Below are positions 55,337 through 64,000 of a DNA stretch of 64,000 bases, piece after piece. The first letter of the stretch is position 1, and every line of letters starts with the position of its first letter. Both the position numbers and the translations under genes were made by a program. The notes below the pieces were generated by a model. That model ran no database searches, was not told where the DNA came from, and saw only the letters and a program-made list of their open reading frames with translations. The DNA comes from Saposhnikovia divaricata (lineage: Eukaryota > Streptophyta > Magnoliopsida > Apiales > Apiaceae), in assembly GCA_036435485.1 (NCBI GenBank), contig CM071600.1, forward strand, positions 53,379,546-53,443,545, read 5' to 3'.

Positions 55337-58300
55337 ACCGACTAATGCTCTTATTACCCTACTACCCGATTAAATGCTAAAAGGTAGTGTAACCGACTAG
55401 ACCTGCCTAGCAATTTTCAGAACACTGGTTATATAGAATCAAATCAACCCCATCAAAGAATTTCAGTACTAAGATGTCAGTTTTCATATACTATTTTAAT
55501 GTTTAATTTTACAAGCAGTTACCCCCTTTGCAGGTGATAGATAATATCTTAAATGTGTAATATTACAAGGTAATGCATCTTCACAACTCAGAGTTCATTT
55601 AAGATGAAACTTACCTATCTCATAGAAAATGTCGTTGACATTAGTAGCAGTTTTTGCAGAGGTTTCCATGAAAAAAAGGCCGTTTTCCTGTGCATATATT
55701 TGTGCTTCCTGAATAATAAAAAATAGGGAACCGTTAGTACAAGAGATGGGGTTAGGCCATCAGTTACCTGTAACTGCAATTTCAAGTAGAAAATCATATA
55801 TATACTGGCATTGTTCATTTAAATAAAATTCATATTGCATATGGTCAGCCAGTCACGGATGTGAGAGCAATATGAGTTGCAGATACAGATTAACTAAAAG
55901 AAAGAATATTGCAAAACACATTAAAATATATCCCTTACATGATGAGATGATTAAGAGAGCTGAGAATCTAGTACTCGCATCATAAACATTGGCTATAAAA
56001 CCGAGGACATATATTTTAATATCGGGATAGGTAGGCCCTACTAGGGCCGCCCTAGTGTACATAGAAGGTGCAGAAATCGCAACAACAATTGAGAGTATTA
56101 CTATGCGAAGTCGTAAAACTGTATCATTATGCAGAACAAAAGTATAGGCAATACTTTCTGTACTAAACTTTTTAGATTTACGTTGCAATGTTACCAAGAA
56201 TTTTAAGGCATAGACCTGTCAGTTTCTGTGACCTGATTTGGTTTAGTATTCAGCTTCAGCATAATGTCATTTGTTCAGTGATCTAAAGATTTCTTAAGCA
56301 GTTTTTGCCCATGTATAAGATTTCTACCTGTGACCCTTAAGGTGATTATTTAAAGCCTCGGGGTCTGCCCCTGGGTTTCACCATGTATTATCTCCCTCAT
56401 TATTGCACGGCATGAAAAGAATTACGTATTATAATGAATAAAGTAGAGTAATGTAAATGCTGCAGAACACTACTAGGACCTCCCATCACATAAGATAGCA
56501 AAAACAATTGATTACAATGGATATTAAAAGTAAAACAAAGAATCAATAATATCAGGTGCAAATAATACTGAGGTTTGACGATCCCATGAGTTAAGTAAAG
56601 AAATAAATTATCCTACCCTAAAGGACAGGCTCACAACAATTGAGCTCCACTAGATTATACACTCCACAATGAACATAGCACAGCATTTAATTTACTTAAC
56701 TACTTAAAATCCAAATGGACACTGTAACTAGAACCAGACAAAGCTGCAGTGATATCCTCAACTAGGTTGATGTTTCTGACATGGTGTATTATAGTTATTA
56801 AGGTGATGCCGTGTCGCTAAGGCACCAGAAATACTCGAAATGGAAGGGCATGAACACTGCCTTGCATCATATTAGAGGAGAGCACTTAATGCAATCCATA
56901 TTTTACTAATTTGGGGAATCCAATGGAAAAATAAGGAAACTCTGGGTTAAGCCAATAAGGTTGTTTGTAATTATATTGTCAATGATTACGATGGAGAACA
57001 TTATCATGTCACTTCACATAACATGAGCTAAGTAATCCACAAGACCAAAGATGGTACAGATTTGTGCATATAAACAGAAAGCAGATTATTTGGTTTCAGA
57101 CTCGGCCAAATGGGAGCAGATATGCATTTAGTAACCAGATTTAGTGCAGTAAACAAGAGTATACTCGCCTCTGCTGCCACTTTCTTTTCATCTAACAGAT
57201 CAGCTTTGTTTCCAGCAAGTGCCATTACCATGTTCGGATTGCCTAGGATAAATATAAAAAATAAATAGTTTTAATTATTCATGTATAATCAGCAACACTA
57301 AATAGATTGACAAAATGTGTGAAAATCAGAACAGCTAAGATTAAATTTAAGGAGTAGAAATCAAAAACTATAGCTATCCTATAATTCTCTAATTTAATAA
57401 TATTATGATAGAAAGGAAAACCAAATTTTGATCAAAATAATCATCTGTTCGTGTAGAGAAAAAGTTCATATAATTTAAAACCATCAACAAATTTAACTTT
57501 TACCTTGCGCTTGTAGCTCTTGAACCCATTTTTTTGCCCTATCAAATGACGCCTACAAAAAGAAGCATTAGTTGTCACAACACTGAGTGACATCACAAGT
57601 CTTTGATGGGCACTGAAAAAAGTTCTTATTGCTCTTGAATAAGCATTTTAAAATGGGCAATAAGATGATAAGAGAAGAAATCAATCCACAGTAATCACAT
57701 ATATAACAGAATTCACATATTTTTGTTTTGTTGATGGTTACAAGTCATAGCCACAAATTCCTATATCCTGTTTACACTACATTTTATTCAAATAGTTAGT
57801 AAGGATAGATAGGTACACGTACACCTTCATAAGAATAGATGAGTATTATTATTTTGATTACAACTTGCACAAACTTCTGTTTGCATACATTAAGACAGAG
57901 AAAGCCGTTTGACTTTCCACACAAATCATTCACTTTAATTATGTAAGATTTTTAAATAGAGAAATAAGACAAGGGATGCATTAGCACTTACTTGGTTTGT
58001 TATATCGTACACAATAATAGCAGCTGCGGCTCCTCTATAGTACATTGGAGCTAAGCTATGATATCTCTCTTGCCCAGCAGTATCCCATATTTCAAATTTT
58101 ACAGTTGCATCATTTACAGCCACTGTTTGTGAGAAGAAGGCAGCACCTATTGTTGATTCCTGGATTACCATATAATTGACAAAAAAAGTAGATAAAAAAA
58201 GGGATGATGTAAGTCAGATTATATTTCTTATTACTGTATAGAGTCAAATTACTTAACAACAAAAGTACATAGTAGAAATGTAGAATATTAGGATTCACCT

Positions 58301-59516
58301 GAAACTCAACAAATTGCCCTTTGACAAAACGCAGAACAAGACTAGATTTTCCTGCTCCAACATCTCCAAGAAGTACCTGAAAGACATGTTAAAGGATGTC
58401 ACTTTAGAAAGACAAAGTTCAAGAATAAAAACACAAACTGCCCAAATTCCAAACACAGATAAGGAAACTTCCATTGATATTTACGGGACTAAAAATACTC
58501 TGGTTCTTTACAACATAATAACAATTAGTATAAGCTATGTCCTGCTTACAAAAAATATTTATAATAACGATTTTGATATAGGACCCAAAATCATATTTCG
58601 TGGTAAACATATTATCTCAAATTGCGAAAATTCTCTTACACTCTAAGATTGTCATTCCAAATATATAAGCACAGTCTATAATTAAGGGTGTTTGGGGGGA
58701 CTCTTTTCCAGAATAAGTCAACTTATTTTAAGACAAAGTTAGAGATTCATAACTTTTTTCTGAAAAAAGTTAACTTTTTTTTTTTGCAACTTATAGAATC
58801 TCAAACATACATTAAATACTTATATAAAAAAAAATTATCAAAATATGAAATTTTTACCCGAAAATAAGTCCATAAGGACTTAAAAGAAGTTGAGCCAAAC
58901 AGGCTCTTAATAAATACCGAGTTCTAGCCTCTTTATATTCTGTTTCATCGGTCCATAAGGTCCATAATTTCATTGTAGTATAATTATTGGATACGATGCC
59001 TCCATGTATCTAAAATTCATATCCAACCCCAACACAGCAATAAAATAATACCCCTACGGATCAAATCTCTTTCTTTACGAAAAGAGCCTCTTTACTCCTA
59101 GGACTACTAGAGTCTAACCGCAGACCCTGCTCGAATACAATGAGTATGCTGAGTTTGGTATTGCTTCAAAACCAATGATGTAGGAAATAATACCCAATGA
59201 TCAGTAAACTCCAAACCACTACCTTAACTAATAATCAAGTCCCAAACAAACAGTTAAGAACAAGTTCAATAAATCAAACCAAGATAACATAATTAACAAT
59301 ACCCAGATCAAAATAGTGGTCAATCAGCTAAAAAATCCAAAACCCATATCAAAATTGTGATCAAGCAGAGAATACCCAAATTGAAATTAACCAAAAAAAA
59401 CAAGCTAAAACTAATTAAATAAACACAAAAAAAAAAATATACAAAAGACAAGAAAAATAGAAAACTGAAGAGTATACCAATTTGGCGTTGATGTTCTTGT
59501 TTCCTGTGGTGGCCAT
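49388..59516 (-). CDS. Rab5-type small GTPase (RABF2-like), seven exons
   Basis: Plant Rab5 GTPases control vacuolar and endosomal membrane traffic. Exons on the minus strand: 59478-59516, 58299-58376, 57992-58159, 57504-57552, 57169-57242, 55615-55708, 49388-49488. They join in frame to 200 residues, the usual length. Visible motifs are GDVGAGKS (residues 17-24, P-loop), T42 in ESTIGAAFF (effector), WDTAGQE (64-70, with Q69), NKAD (123-126), ETSAK (151-155) and a C-terminal TSCCS for geranylgeranylation. The N terminus MATTGNKNINAKL is of the conventional Rab5 kind, not the plant-specific N-myristoylated ARA6 kind. Five introns are GT-AG. The intron after exon 5 starts GC (AG|GCGAGT) and ends AG. 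The last intron is 6.1 kb and full of insertions. No coding damage is seen. Confidence 0.95.
49830..50201. mobile_element. MITE A, copy 1
   Basis: 372 bp flanked by TA runs. TIRs share TAGAATAGAAACTAGAAAC. At the centre is a palindrome with arms TTACTGTTCACGTGATGACGTGG/CACGTGAACAGTAAC, including two CACGTG motifs. It carries GTGCCCCTAGCGGGGCC near the right end. Confidence 0.85.
50202..50251. repeat. (TA)n microsatellite
   Basis: TA run separating MITE A copies; similar runs at 50631-50674, 51053-51073, 54799-54818 and 55288-55335 mark every insertion boundary in this intron. Confidence 0.9.
50252..50630. mobile_element. MITE A, copy 2
   Basis: 379 bp, close relative of copy 1 and in the same orientation. 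Central palindrome mutated (GTTTGCGTG / CACGCGAAC), so CACGTG is lost, but the arms still pair. Confidence 0.85.
50675..51052. mobile_element. MITE B, copy 1
   Basis: TIRs share TATATAACAAACAA(T/C)AAAGAACACCT. The central palindrome has TTCACGTGATGACGTCATG and its inverse, with CACGTG and TGACGTCA sites. It has TGCCCCTGGCGGGGCC near both ends. Confidence 0.83.
51074..51431. mobile_element. MITE B, copy 2
   Basis: Same family as 50675-51052. The centre is ATGATGACGTCG...TGACGTCATCAT, so TGACGTCA remains but CACGTG does not. Left copy of the GC-rich motif is lost; the right reads TGCCCCTGACGGGGCC. Confidence 0.83.
51801..51817 (-). promoter_or_regulatory. Putative pregenomic-RNA promoter TATA of the viral fragment
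   Basis: On the minus strand GCTATAAAAGGCGAG lies downstream of ORF VI, where caulimoviruses have the promoter for full-length RNA. AATAAA signals follow (about 51735 and 51645). Motif and position only. Confidence 0.5.
51994..53599 (-). pseudogene. Endogenous caulimovirid ORF VI (transactivator/viroplasmin), broken
   Basis: In caulimoviruses this protein forms inclusion bodies and helps polycistronic translation. Seen here are an N-terminal coiled coil (53599 to about 53480), a stretch with PEQTAPGKDSTNPL, then after at least one frameshift the viroplasmin/RNase H1-like N domain (FNGSNAGIYTTWDIVEKAV, AEARVAADIYTS), and a long C-terminal part ending GKAKVED. A 125-codon frame ends at 53222; the main open part is 51994-53082. 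The break means no complete product. No zinc-finger-like C terminus is clear. Assignment rests on motif order and similar length to the family. Confidence 0.8.
53741..53752 (-). promoter_or_regulatory. Putative ORF VI promoter TATA
   Basis: GGTTATAAATAC on the minus strand, about 145 bp upstream of the ORF VI start, fits the separate subgenomic promoter of caulimoviruses. Inference. Confidence 0.4.
53907..54714 (+). pseudogene. Inverted copy of the ORF VI C-terminal half
   Basis: Plus-strand sequence matching the minus strand of about 51994-52810 almost base for base, including GKAKVED and the following 80 bp. It lacks the viroplasmin domain. A frameshift occurs near 54175 before the open part 54346-54714. 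It forms a head-to-head inverted repeat with 51994-53599, with an approximately 1.1-kb spacer. Confidence 0.85.
54819..55287. other. Right part of the outer intronic element
   Basis: No ORF. Its right end (TTTCTAGTTTCTATTTTAA) is the inverse of sequence at 49765-49790, so it may be the right side of an older TIR element into whose TA-rich middle the others inserted. Confidence 0.4.
58685..58909. mobile_element. Tourist-like MITE in intron 1 of the Rab5 gene
   Basis: About 225 bp. Left end AGGGTGTTTGGGGGGACTC; right end the inverse GAGCCAAACAGGCTCTT. The flank TTA/TAA is suggestive of a 3-bp PIF/Harbinger-type target duplication. Interior AT-rich with subterminal AAGTCAACTT/AAGTTGA repeats. 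Confidence 0.65.
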
Positions 59517-59924
59517 GGCTCAAAAAATGAGGTTAAATGGGTGATTGTATGTATAGAATATAGATACAGATTTAGAAACAAGATGAAAAGGGGTCGTTGA
59601 AAAATAGAGGGAATTTTACTTTACCGACCCTTGTGTGCAGTACGGAGAGATTACAAAACAAGCATGCGTAGCATCTTTTTAATCTTTTATACTCCTTTCC
59701 CGAATTTTGTAAGAGCATAGAACTAGAGAAATTTTAATTTAAATAAAATGGAGTTTGACTAGATTTTTTTTTATTTTTTTTTTTACTATGTTAAAGTTGT
59801 GGTAATGTAATTCTCATTACTTTTTGAGGCTGTAATTGTATTTCTTTTACGTGCATTATTAATTTATTATATAGCTCTAGCGAAATGAAACAAAATGTGA
59901 AGCACAAATTTAACAATCTATATC

Positions 59925-60355
59925 TATATAAAGGAAAAACTCGGCCGTCTGACGTGGCGCTATCTCAGTCCCCTAATGCCCAATTCTCTATTTCCTACAT
60001 TTTGTAGACTTTTCACCATTTTTGTGTCACACATAGATTCGTCTGTGTAATAAATTCACTCATATTGTGCGCCTTCCTGCCTCCTTTGTAATTATTTTGA
60101 TGATGGATCTCAAAAGCTTCGCCGGTTACACACTTTGGTAACCGAAAACCTATTGGCTGCTCATCGATTCGCATATAAATATTCAAGCCAGTGACAATGG
60201 TGAATGGTCACAGAATCATCCCACGGAGCAAGTTATTAAAAAAGGTGCGCTCCAACGTAATTGGTTCTTCCTTTTACATGATGAATGATGATGAAAGGCT
60301 CAGTGTCTAGTCTAATTTTGTGCAGTCTCGTATGGGTCACGCGTGCTTTATATAT
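59925..60355 (+). mobile_element. Possible Helitron-like fragment
   Basis: Starts TCTATATCTATATAAAGG preceded by A, as many plant Helitron 5' ends do, and near its other end has GGGTCACGCGTGC. No proper CTRR end is seen, so this is weak. Confidence 0.28.
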
Positions 60356-61016
60356 ATACTATTAATTTATAATCCGATGATATACAATTGTTTATAAATT
60401 ATTTAATTATATTTTATTGTTAAAATTTTAAATTGTATGTATATTTTTATTATTAAAATAATTTCTCAATTTTTTAAATTTCATGAATATTATCATAATT
60501 ATTTATTTTTATTGTTACTTTAAAATATATACGTATATATAAAATATTATGTAAAAATAGTTTTTTTTTTAACTTTTATTTAGTAGAAATAGTGAAATTT
60601 ATCCAATCAGGTAGACCTTTTTTCGATTTTTATATAAAATTTTCTATATTGTAAGTGTTTTCCAAATTTATATAATTTTTAGCTACATAGCTTATAACTC
60701 GTGCCATGGACATATGTTTTTTTTTTAAAAAAAAATATTTTATCTTATTACCCATATTTTCATATAATTTTTTTAATCAATATAAAGAATTATATATGAT
60801 AATGAAATTTTATAATATTTTTGAAATTATTTTAAACGATAGTGTTTCAATTTTTAACTATAATATGATGTTGACGGAATTTTTGGGAATAGGTTATAAA
60901 TAACATAAATGTATACTAATCTATATTAAAAACAGATAATAATTTTTTTTAATTATAATATGATGTTGACAGGAATTGAACCTTAAACTTTTAAGAGTAG
61001 TTTATAAAATTATATA

Positions 61017-61072
<56 letters not shown>

Positions 61073-61640
61073 GTTATTGGTAGAATTCAAACTTGAACCA
61101 ATGAGAATATTTTAAATATTAGAAAAGAAATATTCTTTTAGTATTAGATCTAACTGTTCTCATTTAACTGTCTTAAAATCTAATGATTTTTATTTAATTT
61201 ACCAAAATTAGTCTACTAAATGATCAACCAAATATAGGCTAGTTTACTTATAATAGTTAAGGTTCTAAAAATGGTCTAGGCGGTGAGCCTACCTTAAGTT
61301 ACTTCAGTAGTGATTTTCTTGATTGTGAAAATATGTGTTCCATGTTTCTTTTTTGCTTTTCCTGTTTTTACTTTTTATACGGTTCATTATAAGCGGTTGA
61401 CTACTAATTTATGCATAATTTATAAGACAAAATATAGCCATGAGTTTTTTTGTTTGATTCGTATTTGTGAGTATTTTAATACAATGAAGTTTTTATATTT
61501 AATACTAATACGAAATTAAAGATATTAATTATTAAAAGTGTGCGTTGGCAAACGTGTCCAGCTCAAATAGGAAAAATTTTTAGAGACGGAGGGAGTATCA
61601 TTATTTAATATGATTTAAATGCCTTCTTTATTGTGATAAG
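60356..61640. other. AT-rich intergenic region with TA run and MITE remnant
   Basis: No gene. A (TA)n run occupies 61014-61069. At 61575-61600 GAGACGGAGGGAGTATC matches the end of Stowaway-type MITEs, but the partner end is not visible. Confidence 0.5.
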
Positions 61641-62275
61641 TACAGTAAAACCTTATAAATTAATATAGTTGGGACCGGAGTATTTTATTAATTTAAAGAG
61701 GTATTAATTAATCGATAAATTAATTATTATTAAATTATAAAGAATTCTCGATATCAAACAAAATTAAATTGTAATTATACAAATTTTAAAAATTTAATTA
61801 AATAATTTATATTTATACTTAATTCAGTGTATGATAATTTACAAATTCAATGACAACAGTAAGATTCAAAGAAAAAATTCATTTATATTTATATCATATA
61901 AAGACAATACAATATTTGTAGAGTGTGTTGCACGTAAAAAAGCAATCAACATGTTATGATATTTTACTAAACCATTACACTTAAACTTTTGGATGCAACA
62001 TAAAAGGTTAGTGATGAGTTTCATTTAGATTTAAATTTTAAGAACCATATAATCATATTTTACAAAATTGTAAGACATATATTTTTATGACTATAAAGTA
62101 ATTATTAATTTATAATATTATTGAGACCAAATATTTATATAGGATTTGTTTTTAAAACTTATTATCTTATCGAAATTTATCATTTTTTAAATTAACCCAT
62201 GTTAAGATCGGAAGAAATTATTAACTTAAAAATGTTATTTATTTATAAAGTATTAATTTAATGAGGTAACAGTAA
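61641..62275. mobile_element. Non-autonomous DNA transposon
   Basis: Left end TACAGTAAAACCTTATAAAT, and right end the imperfect inverse (TATTAATTTAATGAGGTAACAGTA). AT-rich inside with repeated TTAATTTA-type blocks. The terminal motif is widespread in plant genomes. Superfamily not fixed. Confidence 0.6.
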
Positions 62276-62448
62276 TGTGCCTATTTTTCCAAAAGCCCTG
62301 ACGTGCCAAGTTGAGTTAAGTTTGGTGGAACATGGATCAAACATGCACATGACCATGTAGTAAAATATATTAATGCAATTAAGAGTAGATTTTTGGTTTT
62401 AGGCAGTATTTTGTTTAGCTAATTTAGTTTTATACAATATTTATTTGC

Positions 62449-62685
62449 CAACAACATGTTGGTGCAGTGGTTGAGCCACTGGCAGGAGGTCAGGGATTCG
62501 ACTCCTACGTGTGTGTGAGTTTCTTAGTTTGTATTAGGTTTCCTTTCTGTATTTGTATTTCTATATTTGTAATGGCCGGGGGTCCTTCGGAAACAGCCTC
62601 CCTATTGTATAGGGGCATGGTCTGCATACATCTACCCTCCTCAGACACCACTTTGAGTGGTATTATAACTGAGTAAGTTTCGTTT
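62449..62685 (+). mobile_element. tRNA-derived SINE (Au-like)
   Basis: 237 bp with pol III box A (TGGTGCAGTGG) and box B (GGGATTCGACTCC), then the body GGGGCATGGTCTGCATACATC, TACCCTCCTCAGACACCAC, a T-rich tail, and a target duplication of about 25 bp (TTTAGTTTTATACAATAT, then ATTTGC) at 62423-62448 and 62686-62710 with one base difference. Resembles the Au SINE family. Confidence 0.9.
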
Positions 62686-62924
62686 TTTAGTTTTATACAA
62701 TATTATTTGCTAAATCAGTTAATATTTGCTCTGAAAATTAAAAAAGTGCTCAAGAAATAACCCGTAAATCCCATTGATGATTCATATAGATTTCATATAT
62801 AAATTCATCTGGAATGAATCCTCTTCTCTTCATTATTTTCAATTTTTGGCAATTTGTGCAAGTATTTTTACATGCATTATGATGGGGTGAAATCCCTAAT
62901 TATTTATATTTTAAAACTGATATA

Positions 62925-63600
62925 TCAAAATGCCTGTGCTGAACATGGACCGTCCTAAATACCTTTTAAGTTCGCATAATATTGATGCATATAGGATATA
63001 CGCGTGGATAATATGCATATAATTTGTAAAATTAAATCTGACATTGGTGAACATTGCCTGAATATGCAACTGCAGCTTGCGTATTGGCGGATACGCATCT
63101 TAAAAATGCGTATTCGTTCAGTGTTCATTATACCTCTACAATCGACGAGAGAGACGATTTCGGAACAATTATCGTCGAAATTCCAGTAACGTCTAGTTCA
63201 ACATCATACTGTCATTTTCCAATCACATATTATATACCAATCGATTCGTAATTAAATCCTCTACAATCCTATGCCATCGATTTTTAATTTCTATTGCCGG
63301 ATTTAAAAATTCCCAAACCAACCCTAATTTACGATTTCCATGTCCGATCGATTATTCAATCTTCATTTACACGCCCCTACAAGATTAGATCTTGACAAAG
63401 AGATTAGGGAAATGGAGAGACAGATGTGGGTCGCGAGGTTCGCCGGTGAGAGTTTCGAGAGCGAGAGAGCTGTGGAACGAGAAGAGTGGTGAACAGTAGT
63501 GGATACACGCGCAATCCGTGGGTAAAAAAGTCGGAATCAATTGAATACAGTTATTTTGTCAGAGAAAATTGCAAAGTCGAGTAATTTGGTCATCTTTCCA
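62925..63600. mobile_element. TIR family C, copy 3
   Basis: The most decayed copy. Shared blocks include GCGTATTGGCGGATACGC, GTTCATTATACCTCTAC, TATATACCAATCGATTCG and TTTACACGCCCCT, and the right-end TAATTTGGTCAT. Left boundary uncertain. Confidence 0.6.
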
Positions 63601-63631
<31 letters not shown>

Positions 63632-64000
63632 TCTACTAAATTGAAATCCTTGCATGCATTTTCCCTCCTCTCTCCTCCCCTCTTAACTTCTAGAATTTTC
63701 CTTCTCTCTCCCCTCATTTCAAATTTCTCACTTGAAATTCCCTCATCCCTCTCATCTCACATCTATTTTTTATCATTATCTATTATCTATCTATATCTAT
63801 AATTCTATATCTATATCCTCCCAAATTTTCCTCTTCTCCCTCTTTCGATCCCAAATTTCCCTCCCAAAATTCCCTCTTCTCCCTCCTCCTACTTTCTCAC
63901 ATATTTATTTTTCTACTCTTCTCTACACTTCCACTTTACAGACAAATATTAGTTTATTCTCCATTTTCTTTCCTCCCTCATTCTCTTTTTTCTCTCCATT
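63601..64000 (+). other. TA run and pyrimidine-rich stretch at the window edge
   Basis: (TA)n at 63604-63630, then 370 bp of CT-rich plus-strand sequence with CTATAT repeats. It could be a 5' UTR or core-promoter region of a gene beyond the window, but no ORF proves it. Confidence 0.4.

Larger units (their letters stand above)
49489..55614 (-). other. Last intron of the Rab5 gene, TE-filled
   Basis: 6,126 bp between exon 6 and exon 7. GT and AG ends are intact. It holds four MITEs, TA microsatellites, an endogenous pararetrovirus fragment and an outer TE with inverted ends (49748-49800 and 55220-55287, sharing TAGAAACTAG blocks). Confidence 0.85.

Noticed and set aside
57935..58171. Separate 78-residue small GTPase ORF
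   Set aside because: It is exon 3 of the Rab5 gene plus intron read-through; splicing to neighbours is clear.
60706..60903. 65-residue AT-rich ORF
   Set aside because: Phe/Ile/Asn-rich chance frame in AT-rich intergenic DNA.
62449..62520. tRNA gene
   Set aside because: Box A and box B are present but the acceptor and anticodon arms do not fold; the body and long target duplication show a SINE.

Overview
This is nuclear DNA of a flowering plant, probably a eudicot; the species cannot be fixed from the sequence. The evidence is plant-type multi-exon genes, a NAC-domain gene, a plant Rab5 (RABF2-type) gene with GT-AG introns, a PLS-class PPR fragment, and a dense nested set of plant transposable elements. 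No bacterial genes, operons, rRNA genes or CRISPR arrays were seen. Only one gene looks intact, the Rab5-type GTPase gene on the minus strand (49388-59516, seven exons, 200 residues).

Layout. 1-1537: decayed 3' end of a Ty1/copia element with its LTR. 1538-5070: gene-free sequence with short tandem repeats. 5071-11713: NAC-domain gene on the minus strand, split by a complete Ty1/copia element (5556-11143, target duplication AGAAG) and also carrying an in-frame stop. 11772-11881: GA microsatellite in its 5' region. 12216-13835: Helitron built of tandem units. 13836-30896: L1-type LINE with a C-terminal RNase H domain, split by a 13,981-bp, apparently young SIRE-type copia element (15678-29658, target duplication AAAGA) that has a large extra ORF. 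31100-34055: two related Helitron-like elements with another DNA transposon nested between them. 34059-35930: second, broken NAC copy with promoter homology to the first and a solo LTR. 36070-46459: Pack-MULE (about 190-bp terminal inverted repeats, 9-bp target duplication) carrying a PPR gene fragment, itself split by a deleted Tat-type Ty3/gypsy element (36477-45688, target duplication CTTGG). 47280-48933: RNase H-like relic cut by a TIR element and a hAT element. 49388-59516: Rab5 gene, whose 6.1-kb last intron holds four palindromic MITEs and a rearranged endogenous caulimovirid fragment (ORF VI, inverted duplication). 59517-64000: AT-rich intergenic sequence with a DNA transposon, a tRNA-derived SINE with a target duplication of about 25 bp, and a third copy of the TIR family.

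No operon-like cooperation is present. The main themes are nested insertion, in which boundaries and target duplications fix the order of events, and a striking recurrence of short palindromic or inverted motifs: GATGTGTC in the first complete copia LTR, GATTGTCTTG in the SIRE element, GGGCGCGCCC in the gypsy element, CACGTG and TGACGTCA in the intronic MITEs, and TGCGTA/TACGCA in the TIR family.
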